64,000 nucleotides of DNA from Quillaja saponaria (Eukaryota; Streptophyta; Magnoliopsida; Fabales; Quillajaceae). Shown piece after piece: positions 48,374 to 60,168 of the stretch. The notes beneath the pieces were generated by a model, which ran no database searches, was not told the DNA's origin, and saw nothing but the letters and a program-made list of their open reading frames with translations. Numbering within the stretch: the first letter of the stretch is position 1; each line of letters opens with the position of its first letter. The translations under genes were made by a program, and so were the position numbers. Location: contig CM055617.1 in NCBI GenBank assembly GCA_029379385.1, positions 14,417,532 to 14,481,531 on the forward strand, written 5' to 3'.

Positions 48374-49836
48374 TGTAAAATAGAGTTGTTTTACTATACT
48401 TTGATTCCTAATTTATGTTAAATCCATGAGTTTAGAGTTAGATTTCATTTAAAATTAGTATTTTGAGTCTAGTCAAGCTTGTTTAGAAGTTTCAAGTGTT
48501 TTAATTAACTTAAGAGTAGTTTTTGTTTATTTAGTTATTTAATTTGTTTTTAAGTGTTTCAACAGTGTCTTAGTCTAAGACAAAGAAGGAATTAGTGAAG
48601 GCTTGCATTATGGCATGAATGACCTGAGAGCTGTAATGGCAAAGAAGCAAATTAAAGGCTCAAGATAGAGAGCACTATGCCGCGACGTGCTACACTTATG
48701 GCCATGGCACACAATCTACCAAATATTGAGCAACAAGTCAGAGAAGGCAACGCCACAGCGCCATAAAGGAAGAGGTCACGACACCATTACCTAAGGACGA
48801 ACTTCATTAACAAATAGAAGTAATAGTGCCATAATGCCATAAATTAAGATGTTGTGGCATAAGGAAGTAAAGTCCTATAACGACAAGGTAGAGGGTGTGG
48901 TGCCGTATCGCCAAGGAAGGAAGAGTGGCGGCGCTATCCCGTGTTATCAAGGATTCCTAGTTTTATTAAACTATGAGGTAAAGGCCTATAAAGGAGGTGA
49001 TAGCTGGGGTTTTAGAGGACACCAGTGCAAGTGAGAGAGAGATAACAAGAAGCATGTGGAGACTTGAGCTAGGCAACTCTAGTCTTCTACCTTTCTTCTT
49101 CTTAATTTCTTTATTACTTGTAATGATCTTTTCAATTATGTTGTTGTTTTCATATCTAGTATTGACTAATTTTATTCTAGGGTTGAAAAACTCACATGTA
49201 GCCTATTTGGCCCTTAATTTATTGCATGCTTAATTTTCAATTGTTTTTTGTTGTCTTATACTTAATACTTCTAATTGCTTGATCACTAGTTAGATTGATA
49301 GAATCCTAAACTTGGCTTGGGAGGGAGAATTTTAGAGTTAGCCTTAGACAACACAGCATATGATTAGATTATTAATCTAATTGGATGATCCGATTTGTTA
49401 AAGAGATGTAAATATACTCTTTAGCCATAGGTAATTAGATTAGATTAGCTCTTAATGAATTTGTCTTAATATAATTCACATAGGGATATAGTAAATTAAG
49501 CTAAGGGAAATACAAAATTATAAAATATAAGAATATGTTTATAATTTCTTAAGAATTCTAGGTTAATAATTAGAACAATAATTGAATGAATTGATTAAAA
49601 GTAAGAAAAACATAAGTAAAGTGTGAAGGATATTGTGAGTCTAGGTTTTACTTAAATAAGTTTACATAAATTTCCTGCTTAATTTAGAAATCTATTATCT
49701 AAATTTATTGGTTTGATTATAGTAGAATTGTAAAAATATTAGTATTTAGCATTAAAGTGATTTAGTTTTTTGTGCGAACGGTTTTGATGTAATTATTATA
49801 TTACGTTAGTGTACTTGCATTACTAAATTCGAGTCA
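48374..49836 (+). repeat. Athila 3' LTR
   Basis: 1,463 bp, TG...CA, aligned with 27511-29053. It lacks the poly(A) run of the 5' LTR. It ends only 260 bp before the start codon of the DUF1365 gene. Confidence 0.9.
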
Positions 49837-50096
49837 ACTATCCTCTCATTTTGTTTTCGCTATCCATTCCCCACAATCCCAATTGGGACAAGATCTTTCA
49901 TTGGTCATTCTGATTAATCTTGTACACCAGTTGGATTAACTGTTTAACTATCCACGGAACCAATCTCATAACAACCATTTCCTACATTTGCTAACAACCC
50001 AATCAATTGTTGCCAGCTGTATAACAACCATAAACTTCTGTGGTATTAAAACGTTGCTTCCACTTACTCAAGAGTGCACTTCACTCCGCTAAAGAA
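49837..50096 (+). promoter_or_regulatory. Upstream region of the DUF1365 gene, partly retroelement-derived
   Basis: 260 bp between the Athila LTR and the ATG. Bases about 49987-50062 (TTTGCTAACAACCCAATCAATTG... to AAAACGTTGCTTC) match 21943-22024 in the LTR-like part of the gypsy relic at 22 kb. Promoter and 5' UTR of the gene therefore contain repeat-derived sequence. No clear TATA box is seen. Confidence 0.55.
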
Positions 50097-53000
50097 ATGG
50101 AAGCGCTTTATCTTTTGTTCTCAATCGTGTCCACCTTCTTCACATCCCTAACTCTCTCCCTCCTCCTTCCTTTCCACAAGCTATTATGGCGGCGAGGCTC
50201 CTCACGCGCTGCATATTCCTCTTCCAGTGACGGAGATGAACCAGTTTCTCTATATGAAGGTACTGTCTGGCACGAACGCCGCCGTCCCGTCCACCATTCC
50301 TTCCGGTACAAGGTGCGCTACGCGCTCATCAACCTTGACAGTGCTCCTTTCGCGCCTCCGGGTCATCTATCTGCCTTCGAAGCTCGCAGAATTGCAGATA
50401 CCACCGGACCAGTGTAAGTATGGAATATTGTTTTTTACACATTTGTTATATTTTCTTTCAATTTCTGTTTGCTTATGGTTAGACTTATTTTTCAATATTG
50501 ATATATTTATTTATATTTAAGAGGATTTTCTAATGTGTTAAATACACAATTCTGTTGTTGTCTTGAACTTAGAATTGCAATTACAATATATGAAATCCTT
50601 GCAGTTTGCTCTTGACAATACCTCCAAGTGTAGGATATGAACAAAATCCACTGAGTTTGTATTATTGCTATGATGCTGAAGGGTCTACTAAGCATTTGAG
50701 GAAGTGCATTGCCGAGGTGTGTATCTCTAAGTATATGATTCGGGTATTTACTCTAAATGTTCAATTTGTATATTATTGGCACTTGGGCCCAATGCTCCTC
50801 TCATTTAGTGGTTGTTGTTAGATAATATGGGGAAAAGCATTAAGTGAGGATTTATACTCGGGAGCTCCTGTTGAAATATGTTCAGGCTAACGTTTAAATT
50901 TAGAGCACTATTCCCGTGATCTTGCTCTTAAGTAAATCAGGCAGTATGGTAGCCTTTCTCAAGACTCAATGTTTAGAAACTTCAAATTCCTTAGCTAAAC
51001 CACTGGGGAAAATGTCGTTGGCCCAAGCTGTTCATAATTTTATTGAAGTGAAGAGGATACAATGGTTGCTCTGTTACCAAATAAGATGCTACGTCTAAGA
51101 TCTTATAGCATAAACTCCATGTATTATAAATGCAACTTTTACCTGGTGAATCTTTTCTTTATTGTTTGAAAGAGGTTTTCAAATCATATTAATGTAGGTT
51201 GTCTAATGTTTCCCTCTTATCATGTACAACTCTTATCATGAAAGAGTTGTGGTATATAAGGTTCATGAAAGATATATATATTTTTTTGGCCTACTAATGG
51301 GAGGAATTTATCACATCTGATCTTGAGTTCTAAGATTTAATTGAGTGAATCCTGTGCTTTAGATGATATCATGACGTGGAGTTCAATATTGTTAATTAAC
51401 AAAGTGAAATTTGTAAGATATAAGTTTCATCTGGCTTGGTAATCTAAGTTTTATTCTCCAAAAGTATGCTGCTGAGGATTGCAACTCTGCAATGAAACCA
51501 CCATACTTGTTAATTGTTTGCTGGCAATGGTAGCTGGTTGTAATGAACACTTTGAAAGCATCAGACACCAAGTAGAGCAAAGGGCATGATATTTTTGAAT
51601 GTTACATTTAATAGGGAATAGTATGTCCTTGATATCATGTGATTTAGATGACATCATGAGTAGGAGTTCAGTGTTGTAAATTAACAAAGAGAATTTGTAA
51701 CTTACAAGGTTCAGCTGTTGTGCACTAGTACCTCCAATGCTAATGTGGATTGCATTTCTGCAACTTGTTTGCTAGCATCAGGTAGCTAGTGCCTAGTGGT
51801 TGGAACACTGAAAGCATCAGACACCAAGTACTGTAAAGGAAATAATTTGTTTTGATTGTTACAATAATGATGTCCCTAATGTTCTTGATATCATGTGATT
51901 TAGATGATATTCAGTTGGAGTTCAGTGTTATAAATTAACCTAGTGAAATTTGTTCCTTACAAGGTTCATCTGTCTTACTATTTGTGAATTAGTACATCCA
52001 AATTTGCTGCGGAGGGTTGCAACTCTGCAATGACACCACCATAATTGTTAATTGTTTGCTAGCATCATGAAAATTGTGAAAGCATCAGACACCAAGTAGT
52101 TTAAATGACATAATTTTGTTCAACTGTTACATTTAATAATGACCCTAATGTCCTTGATATCATGTGAGTTAGGTGATATCATGAGTTGGAGTTCAGTGTT
52201 GTAAATTAACCAAATGAAACTTGTAACTTAAAAGGTTTTAGCTGTCATAGTATTTGTGTGTTAGTATGCTGCTGAGGGTTGCAATTCTGCAATTTAAGCA
52301 CCATACCATAGTTGTTAATTGTTTGGGAGCGTTGAGTAGCTTGTGCCTCATGACTCATGAGCACTGTGTCAGCATCAGACACCAAGTAATGTAAAGGACA
52401 TAACTTTGTTCAACTGTTACATTTAATGCGTGCTAAAAGGTAGAGTCATTGCATATTATTGTTCTTGGCTGAAAGTTATTGCATAGTCTAATCTTTGGAT
52501 TCATTAACATCTGTAAGGCTTGACATTTCAATGGAATTTATTCAAGCCAATATGTTATAAAAGCCTCATGCGAATACTTGCTCACATGATTCATGTGCTA
52601 AATCACTTTAAAATCTTTATGAGCTTGAGTATTAAATCAATGAACTGCTCACCCTATTGAATATATTATGAGATCACTATGTTGTGTGGACTCTTATCTG
52701 GTGTAACTCGGTTAAATGTGTCAAAAGTTGAAATTCCTACAAAACTGGATCTCTATTATAAGTCCCAAACTTCATGTGGCCGATTTTCAACCATACTCTA
52801 AGTCCTCAGTCTCTAAATAAATGCTTAGTTAATAGTTACTCTCTAGAGTTTATGGATTACTCTTATTGAACCATCTGACAGTGCTATGATCATGTAGATG
52901 GTGCGGCATAATGGTAATGTAAGAACTTGTAAATACAATAACAGGTGACATGCAATGAAGTTATCAAGACATCATAGTATCCCTGCTTTGGCATTTAGCA

Positions 53001-56000
53001 TTTTATTTCTACTTCTATTGTGAAATCTGAAGTTATGAAGGTTTGTAATGCATTTCTACTCAGTTTTGCATCTCTTTTACATTTGTGCTTTGGTCCAAAT
53101 GCATGGAAATTTTTAGGAAAATATTTTGCTTGGTTGCTAAATCTTGTTGTTATTGTATGAAAATCAATTTTACAGGAGCTTTTGCCCCTGTGAAGTTGTA
53201 GGTAATAGGTATGCTAACAGTATGCCATATTTCTTGTTCTAGGTAACAAATACCCCATGGGGCGAGAGAGTGACATTTATTTTCAATCCACATTCTGATC
53301 TAGTGGCAAAACCCTTGCATGTTAGTCCTTTTATGGTAAGTCTTAGTAACGCTGTTGTTTTAATCTTGCAGTATCCGGTTTCCTGCTTTTGCTTTCAAAT
53401 TTTAGTAGTTCTTAGTATTTTGGTCGAAAGTAAAAAAAATAAAAAATAAATAAAAATTCAATGTTTGATGATCTGGAAATCATTGACTATTATTTTTTTC
53501 TGTTTTTTCAGTGTTACTCCTCCTGTTTTGTTTATGCATTTGTATATAAAGTGGTCAGGTGATTAAGGGTCTTATTGTGTGCATGAAAGATTCACTACAT
53601 TCCCCAACCCAACTCACACAAAGATAAAAGAAAGTAGTAAAAGGATAGTGCAACAAACCAAATTTTATTTTGCTTACAGAATTTTATCAAGTAAAGTCCT
53701 TAGTGAGGAACCATATGTCACACACACATGCAAATGGGCACAAGCTTCATTTACAAGTTTTATGGGAGTTTGGTGTCAATTTGAAAAGTTAGTTAGTAGT
53801 TTTTCAATATTCAGTTATTTGTAAATCTAACATTCATTTGTTTCATAGATTCTCACTCTATATACTACGTTAAAAGTCTATTTTCTTGATCCATACAGTA
53901 AATCACTTTTAAATATTTACTTGATTTGTCTAGAGAACATTCCAGCATCTACAGAAAGTAGAGCCTTACGTAGCAGAAAAGAAATCCCAAATAATAGAAA
54001 TTCCTTTGGTTAGTACAACAAAAAGAAATGAAGTTATTGTCAGTAAATAATTATGACATAAGGACTTTTGTTTGATAATGGAGAACTTAATACTGTTTCA
54101 ATTTCATGTCCGTCTCATGTTTGTAAGAGATTACTTATTGCTAATGTTTACATTTGCAATGATGGTATTTTTTTTAATAACAAGTGGAGTTTTCTCTCCT
54201 GATAGTAAGCATAAATAATTGCAGGATATGCTTGGGAGTTGGAATATCAGAGCAAATGAACCTGAAGATAATCTATTTGTAGCAATTTCAGTTAATCATA
54301 CCAAGCTTGGTGACTATTTCACTGCCTCGTTGAAGGCCAAAAGGTTGTCCTCGTCATCGGTGTCTGATCATGCAGCATTCTTTTGGTTGATGCCTCATAA
54401 GGTTGCTGTGTGGATATATTGGCATGTAAGTTTCAAAGCTACTGAATCTGTCTAGTATCCTTTCTAAGTATATAGTTTGAGTTCTATCAAAATCTTACTG
54501 AGTGCATAACTGATTAAGCAGCTACAGGAATCCTTAATGCTATACTTGTCTGCCTTTAGTTGTCAATATGTAACATGAGTTGTCATTACAACATAGTATG
54601 CTGAAGGCAGGTATTGGATTTAGATGAAGTTGCTAATTTTAGCGAATTTCTGAAGAGTTGTCAAAATTGTTCTCACTAAGTAACTACCTTGCCCAATTTG
54701 TCTTAGCCTAAAGCCTGATGCTATTGCTATCATGGTGGGAAAAATTTCACCTGGTTAAATTTGATAGTAGCTATTACCAAATGTTGGTCTGTCCTATCTG
54801 GTAGTAACTAAAAGACAAGGATGCATCTAATATATGCACTAACAGACGCTCAAAAAAGAAGGACAAGACAAGATAATGAATTATTGATGAGCCAAATGAT
54901 AATGATGGAGCTTGTATATGAAAGCATCATCATTGATATCGTAGGGAATATAGGATCTTTGGTACATAGCAGTGTCTGCATCTCAGCATAACAATTGATG
55001 ATTGTAATATCTACATGCATTCTTTCTAAAAGTTACATAAACATTTATTTCACGTTTGCTTCCCTAGTCCTCAAATTAAGATAGACGTAACAAGGTTGAT
55101 AAATCTGTCGATAAACCTTGTCATTATTTGAAAAGTTTCCAAGAAATAAGTAACTGCTAGAATAAGAAGTAAAGAACAAAATAGTGTTTTTTTTTTTTTT
55201 TCCCTAAAGAAAATGTTATAGTCATGCCCTTCAAAATGCAAAATTTTGAGTGAAAAATCTACACTCCTCCTGTCTTATATCTTCTATCAATTATACAATC
55301 TTTAATCTGCCTTTTAGCCCAAAATATTCCGGTAGAACCATTGTCTAGTTTTAATAGTTTTTTGGAATTATGGGTATCTCTTTAAAAGAATAAAGATACA
55401 ACTCTTTAAAAGATACAACATCAGCATTAACTACTAGCCACGAGGCCCATAGATCTCCACTTTCTCTCCCTCAACCCTACTGTCACATCAATTTTTTTAT
55501 TTTTTATTTTTGATAGAAAGAGAAGTTTTTAAAGAGAGAAAGCAATACAAGGGGAAGATAAGAAGTCCTCCTAAGAACAAGAAAAATAGAAAAGAAATAG
55601 GCAAGCTTAAAACAAAAAGACTCGCCAATCACATTGTATGTCAACTAACGAAATATCCTAAGATGCGCTTGATGTAGAGAACCAAAGGAAAGCGTGAAAA
55701 ACTATTTTATCCCGAAAGAGATGTCATTGGAGATGACAATCAAGAAAATCGTCACATTATTCTCCAACCATACACCCAAATCACTGCAAAGAAAGCACAA
55801 CCCCACAAACACTTCACATCCTTATTCCCCCTTAAATCTCACGTTGCCAAAAGATCATGCAAAGAACCCGGACATACCCAAGGAATATTGAAAAAAATCA
55901 AATAGTCTACACTAACGCTTCCAAACCAAAAGATAATGAAGAAATATATGCTCATTGGTTTCATTATTTTGAAGACACATCACACACATAGTGGGGGATG

Positions 56001-58124
56001 ATGCTTTTTAAGATCCCCTCACCTGCAACAAATTGTTAGTATTGACACTGTTAAGAATTGCAATCCAAACAAAAGCCTTCTTTCTCATCATTTTCATTAT
56101 CATTCTCAATATTTTAATAAAATATATGTTTTGAATTTTCTTTACCATACACACATTGGGTGTGCCCATTCACTAGTATTCACCAATAGGAACTTGACGT
56201 CATTGAAATCTGATGTGAATCTGTTCTAATCCTCGGTTGCCCTTGTCATAGCATAGGTTCATATAAATTAGAAATCAAGAAAAATTCTTTTAGGTGTTCA
56301 CAAAAGCTAGGATATTTAGTAGATAGAGAATGAGAATGAGGCTCCTATTAGTATTTATCATGTAGAGATGGAATTCAAATTGTGGGATCTGAAGACATTC
56401 TTACCTTGAAAATCAAGTTATTAGTAGTCCATGGTTTAAAACAGTTTTTAATTGAGTCTTAGTTATTTGGATTTTATGTGTATGGGCAGATCTATAATTT
56501 CAGAAACCATGTGTAAGATTTTATTTTCAGATATGTGTTACTAACCAAAGTGGAGAAAAGGAAAATGGCAATGTCGTTTTGGGATGGAGGTTTGTTGGTC
56601 TTTTGCAGGGCCGTTTCCAAGTTTCACGGGACTGAATGGAAGCTGCTGATATTTGGGCTGATGAGTTGTGAAGGATGGGTGACGGGCTATATATACCCGG
56701 AATGCTCTCTAATTGAGAGAATTCAGAAATTGAATGAGAATTGTAGCTTAGCTTAGATAGTATTTCAGTAGATTTTCCTAGCTAGTGTTTGGTAGCCAAG
56801 AAAGTTCCATTTCCAGATTTTGGAACCTATCAATTTGTTTTAGGATTTTATATTATTAGGTCTGTTAGGAGCCGTCAGATTCTTTTCTTGCTTTTCAAGT
56901 TTAGTTGTCTAGTTTTCTTGAGTTGTTTACCTTCCTTATTTGAGTCCTAGTACTAATAGGAAAAGTAGTTACTTAGAGCTCTTGGAGATTGAGTGTTTGA
57001 GACTTTGAGTTCAATGCAAGCAGCCTCTGTGTGTTCTCTTCCTTCTGTTCCCTGTTTCCTTTTTCTTATCACCGTCCACATTACTGTTCATATGGGGTGC
57101 TGTACACAGTCCCAGAACAGCCCCTGAACATCTCCCTTACCTCCATTCTTTCATATTATCAACCTTAAGCAGCACACCACCTGCTTAACTAACAAAATCC
57201 TAGAGCACTAAATTGATTTTCCTACCCTAAATCCCTACTCCAAATAACCTTAATCCTAAAAGTGGCCATTAGAACCCTGAACCCACCACGAAGCAATGTA
57301 GGCTGATTTCCCCAATCTTTCCCACATCATTAATCTGCTTTGTTCCTTCATATATTAAGAGGATTCTAATTTAAATTTGGATTTGGATCAAATAATGTTT
57401 GCTCAATTTATTGTAGCATGACTTGGTTGTGATTGCATAGTTGCTGTTTTATCAGCATGCTTGAGCTTGACAGATGAATTACATAGCCTATAAACTTGTG
57501 GTTAGTGTATGTCTTCATTTGGATACAGCATGGAAGTGAATTCATGCTAGTAAAGTTTTTGATTAACTGACTTTGGGTGATCAATTGTGAGTTTTGGTCT
57601 ATATTAGGAGAATACGCAACAACTGTAATAATTTTATTAGGAAACATGTGCCATCCTGTCTATTCTTCCTTGCAAAATTTCAAATTGGAAAAAGAAAAAT
57701 AAATTCGTCCAGGTAGGTTCCTTTTCATTGGATTTCTTGATAGACAAATACAATTTCATTACATTGTTGAATGATATGAACCCACATGTTACCTTTTACA
57801 GCTGTTGTGAGAAATAATTTCAGAGGCTTTCCTTGAAATTTTTGCTTTCACATAGTGAAAAATTGTTTATTCCCTTCAATTATGTTTCTCTAGGCTTTAA
57901 AGCTATGGTGGAAAAATGTGCCTTTTATCCAACACCCAAGGTATACCAATCCCGCTTACAGGGAAGCTTCGGTACGTGATCAAAAACTGCAATGCTGTAA
58001 GCCTGTCGAATTGAACAGCGATAAACATGTACAAAATGGAGGAAGTGACCAGAGCTATGTGGCTGACAAAAGTTGCAGGGAGCGATTGTTTGCATGGAGA
58101 GATGCCAAGTGGCCATGGTCTTAA
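50097..58124 (+). CDS. DUF1365-domain protein, five exons, 317 residues
   Basis: Exons: 50097-50413, 50605-50716, 53243-53335, 54225-54425, 57894-58124. All introns are GT...AG, and the phases join into one 954-nt frame ending TAA. The N-terminus MEALYLLFSIVSTFFTSLTL is hydrophobic, probably a signal anchor. Then come YEGTVWHERRRPVHHSFRY and VRYALINLDSAP, the DUF1365 opening; GYEQNPLSLYYCYDAEG; VTNTPWGERVTFIFNP and HVSPFMDMLGSWNIRA; FFWLMPHKVAVWIYWHALKL; and a C-terminus ending RDAKWPWS. These are the conserved words of the plant family, in order and full length. The biochemical role is not known. In bacteria DUF1365 genes often sit beside cyclopropane fatty acid synthase genes, which suggests a lipid role; that is inference for this gene. 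The start is chosen because an in-frame ATG precedes the anchor and no earlier ATG is in frame. Its introns hold repeats (see 51355-52430 and 55491-56130). Confidence 0.92.
51355..52430. repeat. Four tandem ~256-290-bp repeats in intron 2 of the DUF1365 gene
   Basis: The phrase CATCAGACACCAAGTA recurs at 51559, 51815, 52083 and 52373. The phrase GATATCATG...GGAGTTCA(G/A)T(G/A)TTGT occurs at about 51366, 51632, 51890 and 52158. Unit lengths are about 256, 268 and 290 bp, with clear sequence divergence between units. Each unit also contains a GATT-TAGATGA-type and TGCAACTCTGCAATGA-type word. No coding potential is seen. Confidence 0.88.
55491..56130 (-). mobile_element. 5'-truncated LINE 3' end in intron 4
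   Basis: On the minus strand the right part reads C-V-M-C-LQNNETNEHIFLHY and LVWKR, the zinc-binding zf-RVT motif at the end of plant L1-type LINE polyproteins. Words of the trailing part follow (LWGC-like and DISF-like, frameshifted). On the + strand the left end is ATTTTTTTATTTTTTATTTTTGATAG, that is, an A-rich tail on the minus strand. The 5' end is missing, typical for LINEs. The fragment is dead. Confidence 0.7.
56480..57130. repeat. Possible LTR fragment in intron 4
   Basis: A stretch with more G and C than its surroundings has a TATA-like GGCTATATATACCCGG at ~56684-56699, then about 300 bp further a CT-rich piece (GTGTTCTCTTCCTTCTG). This resembles an LTR promoter and leader. The 73-codon frame at 56535-56756 is not recognised. 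There is no partner LTR and no target duplication, so this is weak. Confidence 0.3.
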
Positions 58125-58872
58125 TATTGAAAGTAAGCATTTGTCTTTCTCATTCAATTTATTGGGAGTCTTGAATGTTACCTTGAAGGTTTGTTAGTGT
58201 TGTTTGTGTGCAGCAGATTTTGTTTAAATCTAGTATAGTAAAAAAAGGAAAATTATTAATAGAATTGTCACATGGGTGAATTGCACCATCTTTGTTTGAG
58301 GAGAAAGCTTTCTCCAGTTTCTCCTTGTGTAATAAGGAAACTTGTGTGAGCTGCACCCTTTTCCCAAATTGTTACGGCGACTGCAACCTGTCAGTAAGTC
58401 TCTTATATGTCCTGTCCTTTTTCTGCATTTTAAGCCTATCAAATGTAATTTTCTCATTCCAAACTAGTTGGTTCAAGATGTTGAACATGGCCTACTGATC
58501 GAACTCTTTTATTTATGTAGTGCATGCTGCTGTTGAAACATGTGGTATGTTCAAGTATTAATCTATTTTTGTGACCATTGAATGATATTTTGAGCCATGC
58601 ATAATTAGTGACGTATGTATGTCACATAATATGAATTTCATACTTTCTAGTGTTTCTAGTTATCAGGTGTATTAGTGGTTTCCGTACCAGTGATGGCCAC
58701 ATCCAAGGTTCTTTACTCCGCACAAGATGAGTTCCTACATAATTTAAAATTGGTAAACTAATTTCAATTGGACATCTATCTGGATTTTAAAAATGCCGAG
58801 GAATTTCATTTTTATTGACATCGACCATAGCAAAAGAACCAGACAGTCCCGATCGCCCTGCTGCAGAAATCG

Positions 58873-58905
58873 CAGCACAGCCAGCACAGCCAGCACAGCC
58901 AGCAC
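58873..58905. repeat. 9-bp tandem repeat (AGCACAGCC)n
   Basis: About 3.5 head-to-tail copies of AGCACAGCC, GC-rich in an AT-rich setting. The frame across it (58815-59006) reads AQPAQPAQPA, a by-product of the 9-bp unit; no gene is supported. Confidence 0.85.
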
Positions 58906-60108
58906 ACCTACCACGGCATAAATTGCTGAAGTCCTTCTGTGTTGTGGGTCAGTCTCTCACTTCATATTACAATACTCGTGCCTCAGTTGACGTAAATACA
59001 ATTTGATTTTATATCATCTGAGATAACGACTAGAGGTTTTACTAGTTGAACAAATCTTGCTACTACACAATAAAATTAAAGTTATGTCGGCATTGAATAG
59101 AAACTAAAGTGAAACTACTTGTGTGTGTGTGTAAAGCTTGAGTAACTTTTCTGCAAAAAAAACATGATTAGGCTGGACTTTTTTCACCAAAATAAATTTC
59201 CAGCCCTTTTTGGGTCAACACAGGGCTGGATCTTCTCACGAGTTTAAAGTTTAGAAAGTCAAATAAGAGTTCTGTGATGACCATACTCTATGCATAGCAA
59301 GAAAAATGAAACGAAAAAAGCCGAATTTTTTGTTACTCAAAGTCAGCTCAAATAAGAAAAATGAATTTCATATTTGAACTTGACATGAGCTTATATCGGA
59401 ACCCAAGTTAAATTCGAGTTCAATGAATGGAATGAATCAAGTTTGATGATAAATTAGTTCAGCAGTCAACAAAAATAAGTGTTGAAGAAAAATGTGTCCA
59501 TATTTCCAAAGGCTAAAGTAATATTAGATGTTGAGGCTCTGGAAACCTTCATCAATGCTAGCTAATGTCAAAGTTGTTTTTTTTATAGATACTAAATACA
59601 CAAGAAAATAAAAATTAAAAAATAAATATTTATTAAATAATAATATAATCTTATTATAAATAATCAAATATAGTTATTAATAGTTAATTAATATGATAAC
59701 TGATTAATTTAATTTATTGTACATCACAATACTTAAATTTTAATTTATGCATCAAAATAAAAAAGGTAAATCTATGTAAAATATAATTTTTTTTATAATC
59801 TTTAATAAAAATAAAACTATTTTACTAATCTTTTTAATAAAATTATAGTCAAAAAAATCAGTTTTATTCAATCTATCTAGTATTGATTAGTTTAATTTTA
59901 TAATTTTTATTAATTTTAACAAATTAATTCACGATTAACTCGATTTTATTTATCACGAGAACAACAATTCGGTCCAAATTTTAAAAGATTGGTGAAAGCT
60001 TTCTTTTATAAACGTTTTGTGATTTATAAAAGTATAATATAAAATATGGGTGAGTTTCGAGCCCTACTAACTTATTTGACTTTGCCAGTTAACTACGACC
60101 CATGAGGT

Positions 60109-60168
60109 CCAAACGAATCAAATCTTCTTTTTTTTTTTTTTTTGGTACAGCCAAACGAATCAAATCTT
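60109..60168 (-). mobile_element. Ultra-short LINE insertion with 18-bp target duplication
   Basis: CCAAACGAATCAAATCTT occurs at 60109-60126 and again, perfectly, at 60151-60168. Between them are 24 bp: C, a run of T, then GGTACAG. On the minus strand this is CTGTACC followed by a poly(A) tail, as at the 3' end of a LINE. The perfect long duplication, poly(A) and almost no body point to a retroposon that aborted soon after priming. Confidence 0.65.

Larger units (their letters stand above)
27511..49836 (+). mobile_element. Athila-type Ty3/gypsy retrotransposon with nested insertions
   Basis: LTRs at 27511-29053 and 48374-49836 flank an internal region with a decayed tRNA-Asp-type primer site, gag, protease, RT, RNase H, integrase and an env-like ORF3, in that order and all on the + strand. 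That order plus the primer site and ORF3 identify the Athila lineage. Total span is 22.3 kb. Subtracting the CACTA element (33606-40571) and the inverted LTR complex (~42740-46494) leaves ~11.6 kb, the usual size. All frames carry stops, and the LTRs are clearly diverged. No matching target duplication is visible at 27511 and 49836. Confidence 0.92.

Noticed and set aside
58815..59006. 63-codon frame with AQPAQPAQPA
   Set aside because: The frame is produced by a 9-bp tandem repeat; there is no promoter, splice or family evidence.
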